Position numbers and translations under genes: made by a program | From: Polytrichum commune | Taxonomy: Eukaryota > Streptophyta > Polytrichopsida > Polytrichales > Polytrichaceae | NCBI GenBank assembly: GCA_950295325.1 | Contig: OX485804.1 | Location: forward strand, 58,902,001 to 58,962,000 | Length of the DNA: 60,000 nucleotides | Reading direction: 5' to 3' | Notes under the pieces: model-generated | Databases searched by the model: none | Told to the model about the DNA's origin: nothing | What the model saw: only the letters and a program-made list of their open reading frames with translations | In this document: piece after piece, positions 1 to 12,096 of the stretch | Position numbering within the stretch: position 1 is the first letter of the stretch | Layout: each line of letters opens with the position of its first letter

Positions 1-897
1 GCCTTTTTCATCTTCGTCATCATGGCTTCGAGGTAAGATTTTCCATCTCTTACTTGTGTCAAATGATAAATTAGGCACTTGTTCGAATATCCAAAAGTTC
101 ATCTCTCCATGCATTATTTTTGAAAATGTTGAAAATGTGGGCATGATCAACATGTGGTGCACTGTTAATGTGTGTACTAGTTTGAAGATAAAGCTGGTAA
201 CATGAGGTAGCATTTGTCAGTGTTGGATTGCTATTGTCTTTTTGGGATACCATTCAGGTATTTGATGCCATTTTTGGATATCATTTAACACATTTTTTAA
301 TGACATTTGGGTCTATACACCATGCATGAATCTTCATACCCAAGTAAAATTTCATAGTGTCAATATAATTTAGGATGGTTCTTTGATACCAATTTTGGTA
401 CCTATATACTGGATGAACATTGGTGTTTTCATTTGCAGCTTAGAAGTTAGGTAGTGTTGATACCTGTATATACACAATTTACACACTTTTATCAACATTA
501 GGCAAGCTTAAACCTGGGAAAATAGGGACTTTTCACCTAATCTTTTCTGACCTGTGCACATGGTGTCTGGATTTTTTTGGCATTGATCCGTGGGCAGCAG
601 TCCCAATTCTATATATTTCCATGTTATTGAATTATTGCAAAATATTATGACTGTTGTTTGTGCAGGCGGTTGGAAGCGGACCGCTTTTTCACAAGCGAAT
701 TCAACGAACAGGTGTACAGCAAGGAGGGCTTCAAGTGGGTGAACACAACTGAAGGGTTGAAGGATGTGCTTCGTCGCCACCACCCGGAGCTCGTGGGTGA
801 CTGGATGAGTGCCACCTCAGCTTTCTCTGTTTGGAACCAAACCCCTGACACTCCCAACTATTGGCCTCTCTACTTGCGATGGGGAACATCGCAGTAA
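1..897 (+). CDS. DOX: Fatty-acid alpha-dioxygenase, C-terminal part (3' end of gene)
   Basis: Alpha-dioxygenase is a haem enzyme that adds oxygen to the alpha carbon of fatty acids and starts an oxylipin pathway linked to stress and pathogen responses. Only the last two coding exons are present: 1-32, which begins before the window, and 666-897, ending in TAA. The intron 33-665 has GTAAG and GTGCAG borders. Joined across the border, the sequence reads IMASRRLEADRFFTSEFN, then WVNTTEGLKDVLRRHHPEL, and ends FSVWNQTPDTPNYWPLYLRW plus four residues. This is the conserved tail of plant alpha-dioxygenases (MASRRLEADRFFT, WVNTTE.LKDV, a late W.PLYLR). The haem-binding and catalytic part lies upstream of the window. 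The gene converges on the F-box gene, whose stop is about 1.3 kb away. The family call is firm; the symbol is generic. Confidence 0.9.
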
Positions 898-2175
898 TGT
901 AATTCTTCCACACAAGGAAGAATTCATGCTAGCTGTACTTTTAAGCTTGTCAAATTGAAGTTTTTAATGTATCTGTTACGTGTGAGATTCAGGGTTTTTA
1001 TGTATCTGTTACCTCTAAGTATAGAAGGTAGTAGTACAGATTGAACATTAAACAAAAGGATTGAACAGTAGATCATGTGTACATTGTACGCTTATTTTTG
1101 AGAAATCTATATATGTTTTTGTGCAATGTGCGGAACGAGAGGATTGAAAAGCAAAAACTTTGGAATTTCAGCATTTGTTACGTTAGTCTAACAATTCTGA
1201 CAATGTGTAATGTTCCAGAAATGACACTCTCAATGTCATGTTTCTATATTGTATTTTATGCTTGCAACTTTCCACAAATCAATCAGGTCAAGTTTAATGG
1301 ATAAAGTAATGAATCCAGATCTCAAAAAATCCTTGGATTTGTTTTTTATAACACATCTGAAAAAATTGCTTCACCTCATGGTGACAGACGAAGTTCAAAC
1401 AAGGTACCAGTTTACTTTAGCGGTTGGCAATTGACAATTTGTTAAGCCCAAAAATGTGAGATTCTATCATATTTTCACATTGCTCACAATAATCACTGAT
1501 TAGAAAATTAGTGTAAAGATCACAGGGAAAAAAATTGGATTACCTTCACCTTGAGGAAATTCTCAACAGTGAAAGTGAATCGTGCTTGAAGCAGCATTGA
1601 CAACACAAAATCATTGCTGCTTATCACACCTCGAATCATGCACTTCCCATTGGATCTGGCTGGTGGTGAGCTATCCCAAATTATGCCACCTTTGCACTTA
1701 CAATGTAGTTGAAAATAAAACACTTTGTGTTGAGAGTGTCCTCTCTACACCTCCATGAGTAGTTCCCTTCACTATTTTTAAAAGTCCCATGTCTTTCTTC
1801 CAATTGGACCATCAAGTTGATATCAGCCTCTATCTCACAAAGGCACTCTGCTACTCATCTTGAAGTACTCTTAGTCCCATAAGCCTTTTTGGCTTCCTGG
1901 ATTTGAAATTCAATTTCATTGGTCCTCTAGAACAGAATATAAATACAGCTGAGATCCCATAGCATTTCTAAAAAACCGCTCACCTTCAAGGATTAGAATA
2001 TACATTGTTTTTACCCAATTAACAACATGTTTAGGCAATTTCCTAAGTCGAAATAATGTTCATATCCTCAGTAACTGCGAGTGTCAGAAATCCAAATTTT
2101 GGTTGGCCTGCTACTGACAATTTCCCATGTCTAAATAATGTGACACAGAGGTGACATAAGTCAGGTACTAAGCAT
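898..2175. other. Intergenic DNA between convergent genes
   Basis: This stretch holds the 3' untranslated regions of the alpha-dioxygenase gene (+) and the F-box gene (-). An open stretch on the minus strand at about 1550-1720 (containing IIWDSSPPARSNGKCMIRG) looks somewhat protein-like. However, it lies downstream of the F-box gene's stop and I cannot connect it to a gene. No RNA gene or clear poly(A) signal stands out. Confidence 0.5.
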
Positions 2176-5100
2176 CTAAACTGTAGACTGCCCAAACCAA
2201 GAAACCATGAATTTGGAGGTTAATGCAAAGCGTAGATCTGTAATAACCACCATCGGTTTGTTGTCAACTGTTGGACTCCACCCATCTGCAAAGGGGATGC
2301 ATAGATTCATCGACACACTCACACCTTGTTTCTCATCATGCACACCTGTGTGGACCCTCTCGCCGTCCATTCCAGGTGGACCATACTGCGGACCACACAA
2401 CATTGTGAGCATACCAAAAATTGAATTCTATTGTAATGTTGTACATTGAAGAAAATTTCATCCAGCTTACATTCATACAGCCAGGCACATACATAGTTTA
2501 TACATAGTCTCAACTTTTCAACACTTTCAATGAGATGAACCCTTAATGTGCTGCCTATATAGACAATTCCTATGAGCCTCACCCTGTCTTAAAAATGAAA
2601 ATAAATTATGTTTATGGGTATGAAATTTCAATTGGTACATTATCTTATGTCTAGGAGAATATAAAAACACTCATATGTGACGTTCATGATCAAGATACCA
2701 TGTATTTGCATCCAAGGGAACCCATATACTGTGTATTTGGACCCAAATCTTCAACCTATCTATAATTAAGTGAACCTATCTATAATTAAGTGAACCTATC
2801 TACAAATAAGTTATTCATGAAGTGCTAAAAAAAAGAAAAATGTATCTCAAATACATGTTTTTCTGCATTTAGAGAGCCAGATAGGGCCTCTTAGAAGCTT
2901 AAGGCCACTTTAGAATATGGCAAGGGCCATGAAAATAAACATGTGAGGACCCTTGAAACTCATCTGAAGTCTGTAGTAACCATGGACAATTGAAATTGAA
3001 TTTCGCGTGGTCATTAGGCTTCAAGTTTAGTGTTAAGACATCCGCAACCAGGCTCTCAACTGAACACTATTTCATTACCATCCCATTCATGTCGGCCGTT
3101 CTACACACTGAGTTATAGTAAATCAAACATTACCGCTTAGGCCCTTAGGCCCCTCAAGCGGTAGTGTGAAGTGAAGTGGGACAGTCTCAACATTTTCCAC
3201 CAATGAGAGGATTGATATTTCATGGTGGCAGGCCCTCAAGCACTGGTGCAACTAAGTATAAGTTGAAAAAAGGACAAAGCAATACCTCAACGGTTGCTAA
3301 CTCAGCTGGCTCTGTCCGAACAGCATTAGTGCAGTGCCACGCAATCTCGGAACCCTCATCCCAGAGAGTGAAGTCCAACATAAAAACACCTTGAATCTCG
3401 CCTGAAAATACTTCTGTTTGCCAAGGTGTATTAAGCAGCCCCGGAAATGCTTCGTGCTACCCACCCGCATAAAACAAATTATATGTTAGCAGGTAAGCAA
3501 GGTTTAGAGGATAACTCTAATATACTTCAGATCAGAGTATCCTCTAACTTGACATTAACTTTGGCTGGGGTTGGTTGCTTTGCATAGATCACTTTCCATG
3601 TTTGGTAAGCTTTTGGTGCATGCTTGAAGTTAGTGAGCTTTGAACTAAGAACATTCTATTCCGGTTCATTGAGGGTCAAACTCATTTCGGCATGCCAAGA
3701 GGGACTTCAAATGAGATGTGGTCCTCAATGAATCTCACGAAATAGCTTACTCTTCATTCCATCTCATACACTCCCTCCAGGCATGCACCATCACAAGTGG
3801 AAAGAATTATTGATATTAGAGTTATCCTTCAATTCAATGGGACTTTTGGTCGTTTTGCATAGAACACTTTCCATGTTTGCTAAGTTTTCAGGTCATGATT
3901 GGAGGCAATGTAGGAGGTTTAAATGAAGAAATTCCTCTCTATATATACATAGAATGCCAAGACATGCTAAAATGAGTTTGGCCCTCAACGAACCAATATA
4001 GAATGTTCTTTGTTCAAACCTCCACATCAACTCCAAGCATGCACCACAAACTTATCGAACATGGGAAATACTGTAGCTAAAACAACTGACTCCCTACCAA
4101 AAGTCCCGTTAAATCGAAGGATAACTCTATTATATGCAAAAGAATCAAGGGAAAATTGTAGGGGACCAACTCCCAATGCATAGTCCCATTGAGCTACCTC
4201 TATTGCACAGGATAACAACTAACAAAGAAGATGCAAATCGCTGCCAGTCACATAATAGTCTGATTTCTGCATACCGATGAAATGAGTAGGAAGACAGCCT
4301 TCTGGCCTGCTGTTGACTCTCGTGGACTCCAGAATACCTGAAACAATGAAGACTAACGTGAGAAATACTCGCAATGCTCTCAAATTTACCACTATGCCAT
4401 CTATAACAGACTTTGCAACTCCTCACAAGTGCTAATTCCATTCTAAGATTATATTCTTATGGTTGTCTTCAATGGCAAGTAAAACCTGATCAATCACCTG
4501 GACTGCAATCACAGCGGTCACTGCGTAATTGTAACACTGAAAATGACTTGTTGTAATGGAACACAGATGTAAAACTTCCAAGATGATAAAATAAACTATT
4601 GAATTCGAATAAGGTTTGAATTCACTTGCCTCGTGAAACTGTTTGCTCCAGAGGAGTTTACCAAAAGTGTGCAACTGAATACTCACATGCCAGCCATGCA
4701 AACCTGCCATAACCATAAATCACATTTTGAGGTAACTAGCACAGGTTTTTTGTAGTGTGATTCAGATCCTTATAAACAATCTTGGCGTTCATGCTTGTCT
4801 TCTGCATAAACCTGCAATGCTCTAGGTCTGATCTCAAAAACTATAGGAATTATCAAGTTTTGCAATTCTCAAATTAGATGTTTTCAAATTAGATCCGACC
4901 ATTCTAATACAGGATTTTAAGAACCAATGGAGTTATCCTCTAGCTCAGTACGAGTTTTGGCTACGAGTTGGTTGTCTTGCATACAACACCCTTCCATGTT
5001 CGGCAAGTTTTTGGTGCATACTTGGAGGTAGTGTGGAGATTTGCATGATGAACATTCTATATCAGTTCATGATGGTCAAACTCATGTTGGCATGCCAAGT

Positions 5101-8100
5101 GGTGCTTAAATGAGTTTGGCCCTCAATGAACCCAAATAAGTTCCTCTTCATTCAAATTCGAACACTATTTTCAATCATGGACCTTCACAAGCAAAGAAAA
5201 ATTATTGATATTTTATGCAAAACAACCAATGGAGGATCTTAGGGGACCAACTCGCGACAAAAAGCTCCATTCAGTTCAATGATAGATCTATTATGAATGA
5301 AATAAGGTAGACAGATAAGTGCAGTTGGATAATACATACCATATGAAGGATCCATGGGGTCATGATGAATGCGCCGCAAAATTTGTGGCCTCAAGCCATC
5401 TCCAAGCTCCATGATTCTCCATACAATATCACTCAGATGCAAGCTAGCGACAAGTAGCAGCACTTGTTCCTGACCATTCTCGTCAACACAAAATCCCTCA
5501 GTCGCATCCACGCCTTCAAATAATGTGCCTACAAGTAGAGTGTTGCTACTTGACAAAGCTTGCTGTAATAGTCGTAAGGGTCCAGGATTATACCCTTTCC
5601 TTGATATCATTCCCCAGTTTGGACCCACCTGTGCACACATGTTAAGGAAAATCACAATAATCTATAAATACCCGTGACCCTATAAACTTGGAGAAAGCAT
5701 ACTGTAAAATTATATTTCTCAAGAACAATAAGGTAGATGGGTCTTAAATGGTTACATTTCTCCGACTAGCCCACTTCTCCTAGGATATGAACCACGCAAC
5801 TAGTACAAGATGGTTAGCAGATCCAAATCCAGGCCATAGCCACTTCCTCATAATTTTTGGAGCTCATATGAATATCTTACTCATTTTCAAAGTGGAGACC
5901 CTTGTCGTCACTGAATGGTCATATAAGGCCCTCAATTATGTTGACCACTGAGCCTAGAACTTATCATACTCCAATCTCTTTTACACACATATCTTTTTCA
6001 TATCCGTTCTTGAAGCCTCACATACCACTCAAATATAGGTGTCCGACTAAGATCACTAACCAAACTAGGCAAGTCCACCTTATTATCAGGTGCATGTAGA
6101 TATCCCCTTGTGAAGAGTCTTGTAAATTTAGGAAAATCTTAAATGCTATTTATTACTCATAAGTCGAGGTAAATTTGTGCTCAGAAAACTACTATATGGT
6201 AAGGGAGGCAATGAAACTGCATGCAATGGCAAAACCTTAAAGTGAGGCCATTAGAGCAGGACAGGAGAACTTTAGAGCTCCAAACCCTACTTGGCTGTCA
6301 CAAAATCAGGTCTGGTGAAATATTTCTTTTTCTTGATAAGGATACAAAACTTGCAACTTCGATCGTCCGTAGAAGCCTATCACTTGTTGCACTCACCTGC
6401 ACCAACCGAGAAGACATAGATCAGAGTCTACACTGTTGATTACATTCAACAAGCAAGTCACTATTTTTAAAGTACAACATGCATGCTGTATTCATGACCA
6501 ACAAATGCACTCAAAGCTATTACAACTTCAAAATCTATGATCATAAGTTTACACCTATGATCACCCAAAGTAGAAACCTAGAGACTTTGAGGCAGAGGTT
6601 TTTAATTATAAACTTAAGATATAAATGGCATGCAACCAAGCAGGAAACAAGAATATCACAATCACCTTGAAGGATTTGAGTGATGAAAGACTGAGGACGC
6701 CCTTAGTTGATTTCATAGGATATCGCAGAAGGCAAGATGCTGGAAAGTAGGTCACTGCTGCCTTGCCTGCAGTGAAATAAAAATTAGATTGGGTTGTGAA
6801 AAATGACACTTATTTTTTCAGATTTCATGGAAGTTGACAACCAGATTTTGATGCAAATCATCAAGCAGAAACCTGTATACATACCTTTGAGTCGAACAGG
6901 AGGATCTCGATTAATACAAACATGAAACGTAAGACCTAATTGGTCCACAAGCTTTCGCATCGTATTGCCTGGTGAACAATCCTTCACTGCACAATTAAAA
7001 GTGCAATTTTAGACTACGGGTATAACGAGGTACCACAAATAGACATTCAATTCTACATTATAAAAAATACCAGTTTTGCACTGAAAGAAGCATTCATAAT
7101 ACCTTACCTTGTTTTCCATGTCTGTCACATACTCGACGAACATGAAGCCATCCTCCATTCACTCCCTGTGAAACAGCTTCTGATAGAATTTTGTGCTTCT
7201 GTATTCAGCAGAATGATTAGAAGTGAGTTCAAAATAAGACAAACAAACTAAATTACTACACAAAGACGAACACCAATTTAAAGCTTATGTCAAGTGAACA
7301 GAATAATTTTTTCAATATCTGTGTTGGAATATTTGAAGGTAAACTTGACTTCACTGAGTTTGATCTGAACTTGTAATACACACAATACGAATGTCTTGTT
7401 TGAACTCTCAACAGAGGAGGATGAGAGTATGAAAAGGGATAAACAATCACCAACCCCAGACGAATACTTGGAAATGAATGCATCTCGCCAAGTATCATGT
7501 CCAAGAGGTAAAATCAGGTGCTCACTTGATGGTGGTTCCTTTTCTTTGTTTTGCCACCATCTTAAAAACAAAGATTTCCATACCTGTATCCACCATACAT
7601 CATGCATATTAGTTGCAACAGAACTTCTGTTCCTTTACTAGAAGATCTATAATTAGACGTCATGGCTCAACAACTTGCAATGCATTTCTCAGACTCAAAC
7701 CCTGGACCCTGATAGCTGGCATAACCTTAGAGCTCACATTGACATAGAACTATTCTTGAAGTCTCCCAAAAACTCATGTTTAGCAGGGGGTTCCAATACC
7801 ACTTGAACACTCCTTAAACATTCAAAATCATCAAAAGTGGGTCAATATTCCCTACCAAATCATGAGTATTTGGGAGAATTTAAGGATAACTGTTAATTTG
7901 AGCTTTTAGTACTGGCGAAAGCTGGTAACTTGAGTAACAGAAAAAATTGACAACCTTAACCTGAACCCACAATGGAAATTGAGTGAAGCATACCACATCT
8001 GAACATGCTGCTTCTCTCCAATGCTTGCAAACAGCAGCGCATGCAACAATATGGTAAACACACTGCAATTTTTCAAGGCAAAGGCAGAGAGAATCCATGG

Positions 8101-9446
8101 GTAAATTGGCCGCTACTTGCAGCTTATCATTATCCCCAAGGGCTCCAGTTTTTTTTATGCCATTTGTCACAGGTTTCTTGCTTGTAGACAATGTGGGTTT
8201 GGCTTTCGTGGTGCCTAAATCCTTCTTCATGGTTTGCTTCCTCACTGAACTGACTGTCGCGTGCCCGGACACAGAGATTCGAGGACTCGAATTTTTTGTC
8301 ACTGCTGGAGTTTTAGGGCCTACTGGAAGCTTGGCAGGAAGGCTATTTCTCCTGCTCAACAAAGTCCTCCATGTCAGTCAACAATCAACTCAATTTCCAA
8401 ATAAGAGATTAGAAAATTAATTTAAAAAAGAAGAAGAACAAACAGCAACACCTTAAAATTAAATTAATATTAAATAAAAAGAAGAAAAAAGAAAAGCTGG
8501 CAAAATGGTCAGTTATGCTGTGTGGCATTTATGCATGTCATGCTCTCAAGCTCTTCTCGTTTGTGATGTAAATATCCGAATGCAACTACTTTCCTAGAAA
8601 TGAGAGATTCTCGCCTGTTACGGTTGTTCCAAGACGTTAGCAATTCACAACATGAAAGCCTACGGAAACAACTACAAGCAGTGGCCTTAGATAATGCAAC
8701 TACAGCATCTTTGATCCCACAGTACAAGTGATTCAAAAAGTCTGAAATTGCATAAAAGTTCAATGATATTTGAGTTCGAATTTGAATGTGACAAACAACA
8801 AGCTACTGGGTGTCCGTTATGAATGAGTCGCTTGAATTAGTGACCCATTGAGGACACAACATGAAAGGCTACGGTAAAAACTACAAGCGCTGGCCTGAGA
8901 TAATGCAACTACAGCATCTTTGATCCTCCAGTAGAAGTTAATCAAACGTCTGAAATTGCATAAAGAGTTCACTGTTACTTAAATTTGAATGTAACAAACT
9001 ACAAGCAAATGGATGTCCATTATAAAATGAGCCACTTTGAATGACCCATTGAAGACACAACATGAAAGCCTAGGGAAACAATTCCAAGCACTGGCCTGAG
9101 ATAAGGGATCCTCCAGTTGGAATGAATCAAGTATCAGAAATTGCATAAGCCTCAATGTTATTTGAATTTGAATGTGACAAACTACAAGCTACAGGGTGTC
9201 CATTGTCAATTGAGCCACTTTCAACGATCCATTCAGGACATAGCCTCCGAAATACTTACAAAACAGTGCAATCGATGCATTTTGGAGACAAGATACATAC
9301 CTGCGGGTATTATTATTGGCTGGAAGACCTTCTTCCAAGCTGCGCAGATTCATGGAAGATTGACCAACAACTCGAGTGCTGTTTGGCTCCGAACCACCAC
9401 TCAGTACAGAGCTCTCTCGTCGTTGTTGTTGTTGGCTTTTCTTCAT
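2176..9446 (-). CDS. FBXO15-like F-box protein (13 exons, complete)
   Basis: Probable substrate receptor of an SCF ubiquitin ligase. Coding exons: 9301-9446, 7994-8351, 7455-7583, 7108-7198, 6885-6986, 6666-6766, 5340-5628, 4630-4703, 4498-4536, 4275-4337, 3286-3456, 2346-2385, 2176-2285. Phases agree at every junction and give 570 residues plus a stop, close to the roughly 510 of animal FBXO15. Residues 1-130 are basic, Ser/Lys-rich and low-complexity. An F-box follows at about 130-175 (LPMDSLCLCLEKLQ, VCKHWREAAC, WKSLFLRWW). Further on, blocks correspond in order to FBXO15: an LLVGTLFEG..LLLVASLHLSD region, the DPSYGLHGWHVSIQLHTFGK block, then PWQTEVFSGEIQGVFMLDFT and the tail VVITDLRFALTSKFMVSWFG. 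I recalled the animal family without a search. Exon 8 ends in a GC donor. The start is the first in-frame ATG of exon 1. Substrates are unknown. Confidence 0.82.
3138..3215 (-). repeat. Fragment resembling the Tourist-like MITE at 53.4 kb
   Basis: The blocks CCCTCAAGCGGTAGTGTGAA and TTTTCCACCAATGAGAG occur here in the same order and spacing as on the complementary strand of the MITE at 53404-53857, around 53450-53520. The fragment sits in the last large intron of the F-box gene. No termini or target duplication are visible, so it is a partial or decayed copy. Confidence 0.5.
3535..3818. repeat. Foldback MITE family A, copy A1 (truncated)
   Basis: It begins GAGTATCCTCTAACTTGACA and carries the family landmarks: CTTTCCATGTTTGGTAAG, GTGCATGCTTG, a GGTTCATTGAGGGTCAAACT block and CGGCATGCCAAG. 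It runs directly into copy A2, so its right end is missing or was replaced. It lies in the intron between the F-box exons at 3286-3456 and 4275-4337. Confidence 0.65.
3819..4127. mobile_element. Foldback MITE family A, copy A2
   Basis: The element runs from GAGTTATCCTTCAATTCAAT to a matching inverted end (CGAAGGATAACTC), with TA on both sides, compatible with a TA target duplication. Inside, the left arm (CATGTTTGCTAAGTTTTC, ATGATTGGAGG) is mirrored by the right arm (CCTCCACATCAACTCCAAGC, AACTTATCGAACATGG). It lies in an intron of the F-box gene. A further piece of the family follows at 4130-4205. Confidence 0.7.
4930..5288. mobile_element. Foldback MITE family A, copy A4
   Basis: It starts GAGTTATCCTCTAGCTCAGT and ends near GTTCAATGATAGATC, a decayed version of the family terminus. 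Landmarks present are CTTCCATGTTCGGCAAGTTT, GTGCATACTTGGAGG, GTTGGCATGCCAAG and GGGGACCAACTC. It ends about 50 bp from the donor of the F-box exon 5340-5628, and no coding sequence is lost. Confidence 0.65.
5851..5940 (+). repeat. Dispersed repeat B, copy 1
   Basis: The sequence TAATTTTTGGAGCTCATATG followed by AATATCTT, a TTTTCAAAGTG block and GAATGGTCATATAAGG.CCCTC recurs on the complementary strand at 24490-24582 in the callose synthase gene. Here it lies in the F-box gene intron between exons 5340-5628 and 6666-6766. Its termini are not clear. Confidence 0.55.
8646..9243. repeat. Three-unit tandem repeat (period about 205 bp) in intron 1 of the F-box gene
   Basis: Units start at 8646, 8855 and 9056, each with CACAACATGAAAG. 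They share GCAACTACAGCATCTTTGAT (lost in unit 3), a TCTGAAATTGCATAA block, GAATGTGACAAAC and GGTGTCC. Units differ by scattered substitutions and small indels, so the array is old. It fills most of the intron between exons 1 and 2. Confidence 0.85.
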
Positions 9447-10400
9447 GGTCACAAACAACCCTTCCTCCGTTCAAGGTTGAATTTCCACCGTTTCTGCTCG
9501 TAATTGGACACAGGGACATCAATTTCACATGTCCAGGAACATAAATCCCACCTCGCGATCCACCAATTTTATCCTTCAGTTTGAAGCCTACAATGAGAAC
9601 AGACAGATCTCACAAGATGATCAAAGCTGTCAACGTTGTTGTGATGGTGACGATGATGATAATGATTCGTTTGCCTCGACCCGAGCATCCCTAATTCAGA
9701 ACCTCCAGATCGAATGATGAGCAATTACCCCAAAGCCAAAAAACCCAAAATCTAAAACCCTGCGAGCCAGATTTGTGCACCCAAATCTGTTTCCCTACCA
9801 GAGCAAGCGCACATCCGTAATTGAAGCGCAAGCAAGAGCTTCCAGATCGAATGGCGAGCAGATCCTACGGGAGGGTACTACATAGTTTAATATTTTTTGG
9901 ATGGAATTTGGCATGCGTCATATACACAGTTGTCAAGACTGTATCCTACGTGGACATAATCTTTCGGGACCCAGAGTGTTGATGAACGAGACAGACCGTG
10001 TAGTTGATGGTGAGCAAGAAATTACTTCCCTCAAAGCCCAGAACCTGTGGTGCCAGACTCGGGTTTGTGTCCGAATCCCACTTCCTACAGGATCAGCCGC
10101 AGAAAGAAAGGCAGCCACAAATTGCTTGAATGAGCTCGAATCGAATACCAAACAAGAAGAGAAGGAAGAAGCACGAGCACATTTGAACCTCCGTTCGACG
10201 ATGGTGGTGGCTTCGTCCACCAGCCCGCCCTCCGTCCCGTCCACGCCCAGACGTATCGTCCGTCATCGCCCGTCATCGCCCGTCATGCACCCTGCGAATG
10301 TGTTTCACTTTGGCTACAAAGACAGTGGCATTTCTTATAAGCTATTTAGACACTTCTGGAGACCAAAAATTTTCACAAAAAAATCCCAGAGTTAGAGAAT
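9447..10400 (-). promoter_or_regulatory. Presumed leader and promoter of the F-box gene
   Basis: This is the region upstream of the F-box start codon, somewhat richer in CpG than the flanks. A short direct repeat, TCCAGATCGAATG, occurs at about 9702 and 9841. At 10255-10286 a CGTCATCGCC unit is repeated in tandem. No TATA box is obvious. A 164-codon open frame on the + strand (9901-10395) has no recognisable domain and is not called as a gene. The promoter role is inferred from position. Confidence 0.4.
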
Positions 10401-10525
10401 AAGTATGTAAACAAAAAACAATTAGAATGTCGGAGAATGGACATAACATTATTTCAGCCATGTGGGTCAACTCCACTAACCCTCGAATATGTCAATTATA
10501 GTTTATGGGGCCCCCGAACAAAGTA

Positions 10526-10968
10526 CACTAAATATGTTATTTAGTGTCACCAAATCTTATTGGCTTGCTCAATACTAATTGTAAACGGTTGGGTATTGTC
10601 ACCAACACTAAATGTTAACCCAACAGTATTTGTCATTCCTTGTGGAAAATAAATTTGGGATTATAGATTTACAGTGTTGCATTTACTGTCACTGACTAAG
10701 TGATTTTTCATCCAACTTTCAATTACCCATGCCAATTTTTCATTCCATTAATGTTAGGGTGCACAAAATAGGAAGTCTCTTTAAGGAAGAAGATGGGAGT
10801 AAAGAAATTAATCCTCAAGCAGGGTTTGGGGTAATGGATGAACTTGAGGTTGTCATCCATCATCCATTATCCATCATAGTATTTGTACACTTATTCACAA
10901 GACCTATCACCAAAAAAGTTACCACAGTGACATAGAAGACCATATTCCACTAAACATCAAATTTAGTG
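10526..10968 (+). mobile_element. MITE-like repeat D, copy 1 (palindrome-bounded)
   Basis: It matches the complementary strand of 12097-12476 along its length. Shared blocks include GTTAACCCAACA, TTTGTCATTCCTTG and TGTTGCATTTACTGTCACT. Each end is a short imperfect palindrome: CACTAAATA..TTATTTAGTG on the left and CACTAAACAT..ATTTAGTG on the right. I cannot define a target duplication or place it in a known superfamily. Confidence 0.6.
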
Positions 10969-12096
10969 TAGTAATATCCGTTTGCTATTCATACACCCAG
11001 CCTACTCACATGAATCATTACTCATTCCAACATTATTTACAAGAAGTATTGTTCACCCGCACATTATTCACTGCAAATATTATTATTCATAGCAGCACTA
11101 CTCACCAACAATATCGACACTATTCATGCCGATACTTGTCGTCATTGTCTTCTTATCACCTAAGCTCCTTCCTGTGAAGGTGAGATAGTGGAGGCCCGTT
11201 TCAAAGGCTAAACATAGAATGGAACACCACCATGCAACTCAACAATGTTATGGAAGGGACTACCAGGGGAAACGAAAACAAACAAACAAAAAAATCATGT
11301 GCGGCCATTGAAGAATCTGTTGTAGTTCTTGTAGTTGCCACGGCTAGACTCCCTAACTACTCTAACTTTTGCACTCAAGCGCCATGTCCAATGCTTAGGC
11401 CCTGATCACATCAAACTTTCCGTATGGTTCTAGCCATGAAATTGTTGGGGATTATGTTGAGCCCACCACTTTTCACACTAATACAGCCAGAGATGCTAAC
11501 GGATGATGCCAGAAGTGGATGGTGTGATCAGCCCATCATTTGAGCTATTGCAACTGCCAGCCATAATCCCAATACTAACTCATAGTTGTTGCAGGTGATT
11601 AAAAATGCGTGTTGGGCAACAATCAAATCAAAATTCCAATTTGCATCCAAGCACTCAACGCTCTGATGATTCAATACTCGAAAATCAGTGACAGTATCTC
11701 AACAACGCTCCTCAAAAATCTCTCTCTCTCTCTCTCTCTCTCAAATCCAATTGGCACTTCTACTTCCATGAAGAATCAGATTCCTACTTCCATTCCATCA
11801 AGCCTTACTTCTGTATTAAATCAATCAGTGTGCAACGTCCGATCTTACCATTGTTCATTGCTTGTGTTGAAAGTGTGGATGTGTAGATCTTTCTTAACAT
11901 TTTTCCATGTGCCTATACATTTAAGTACATTTGGCAAATTCGTGTAGATTTCTGGGCATTTTTTTAGGTGGATGGTTGATGATTTTTGTGGCTAAAGCTT
12001 TTCTGTGTAAGAAGAATCCAATTATGTAGATATGCAGAAATGTGCACTTCAAGCAGAGAAACTAAAACTTGATATGAAAGGTATCTGCTGGCGCTA
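10969..12096. other. Spacer between the two inverted repeat-D copies
   Basis: No gene is visible in this 1.1-kb AT-rich spacer. It contains many TATTCAC/TTATTCA-like words around 10980-11130 and a (CT)n microsatellite at about 11718-11741. The open frame at 11609-11947 is mostly low-complexity Ser/Leu from that microsatellite and looks non-coding. Confidence 0.5.

Noticed and set aside
1520-1723. Protein-like open stretch on the minus strand, first taken as a last exon of the F-box gene
   Set aside because: The F-box gene ends naturally at 2176 with a family-like C-terminal tail, and this stretch has no partner exon or known domain.
2319-2582. Minus-strand open frame considered as an F-box exon (VRLIGIVYIGSTLRVHLIE)
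   Set aside because: Exons 3286-3456 and 2346-2385 join in phase without it, and its inclusion would break the phase to the final exon.
9901-10395. 164-codon + strand ORF upstream of the F-box gene
   Set aside because: No domain, low-complexity content, and a tandem CGTCATCGCC repeat inside; it fits promoter/leader DNA better.
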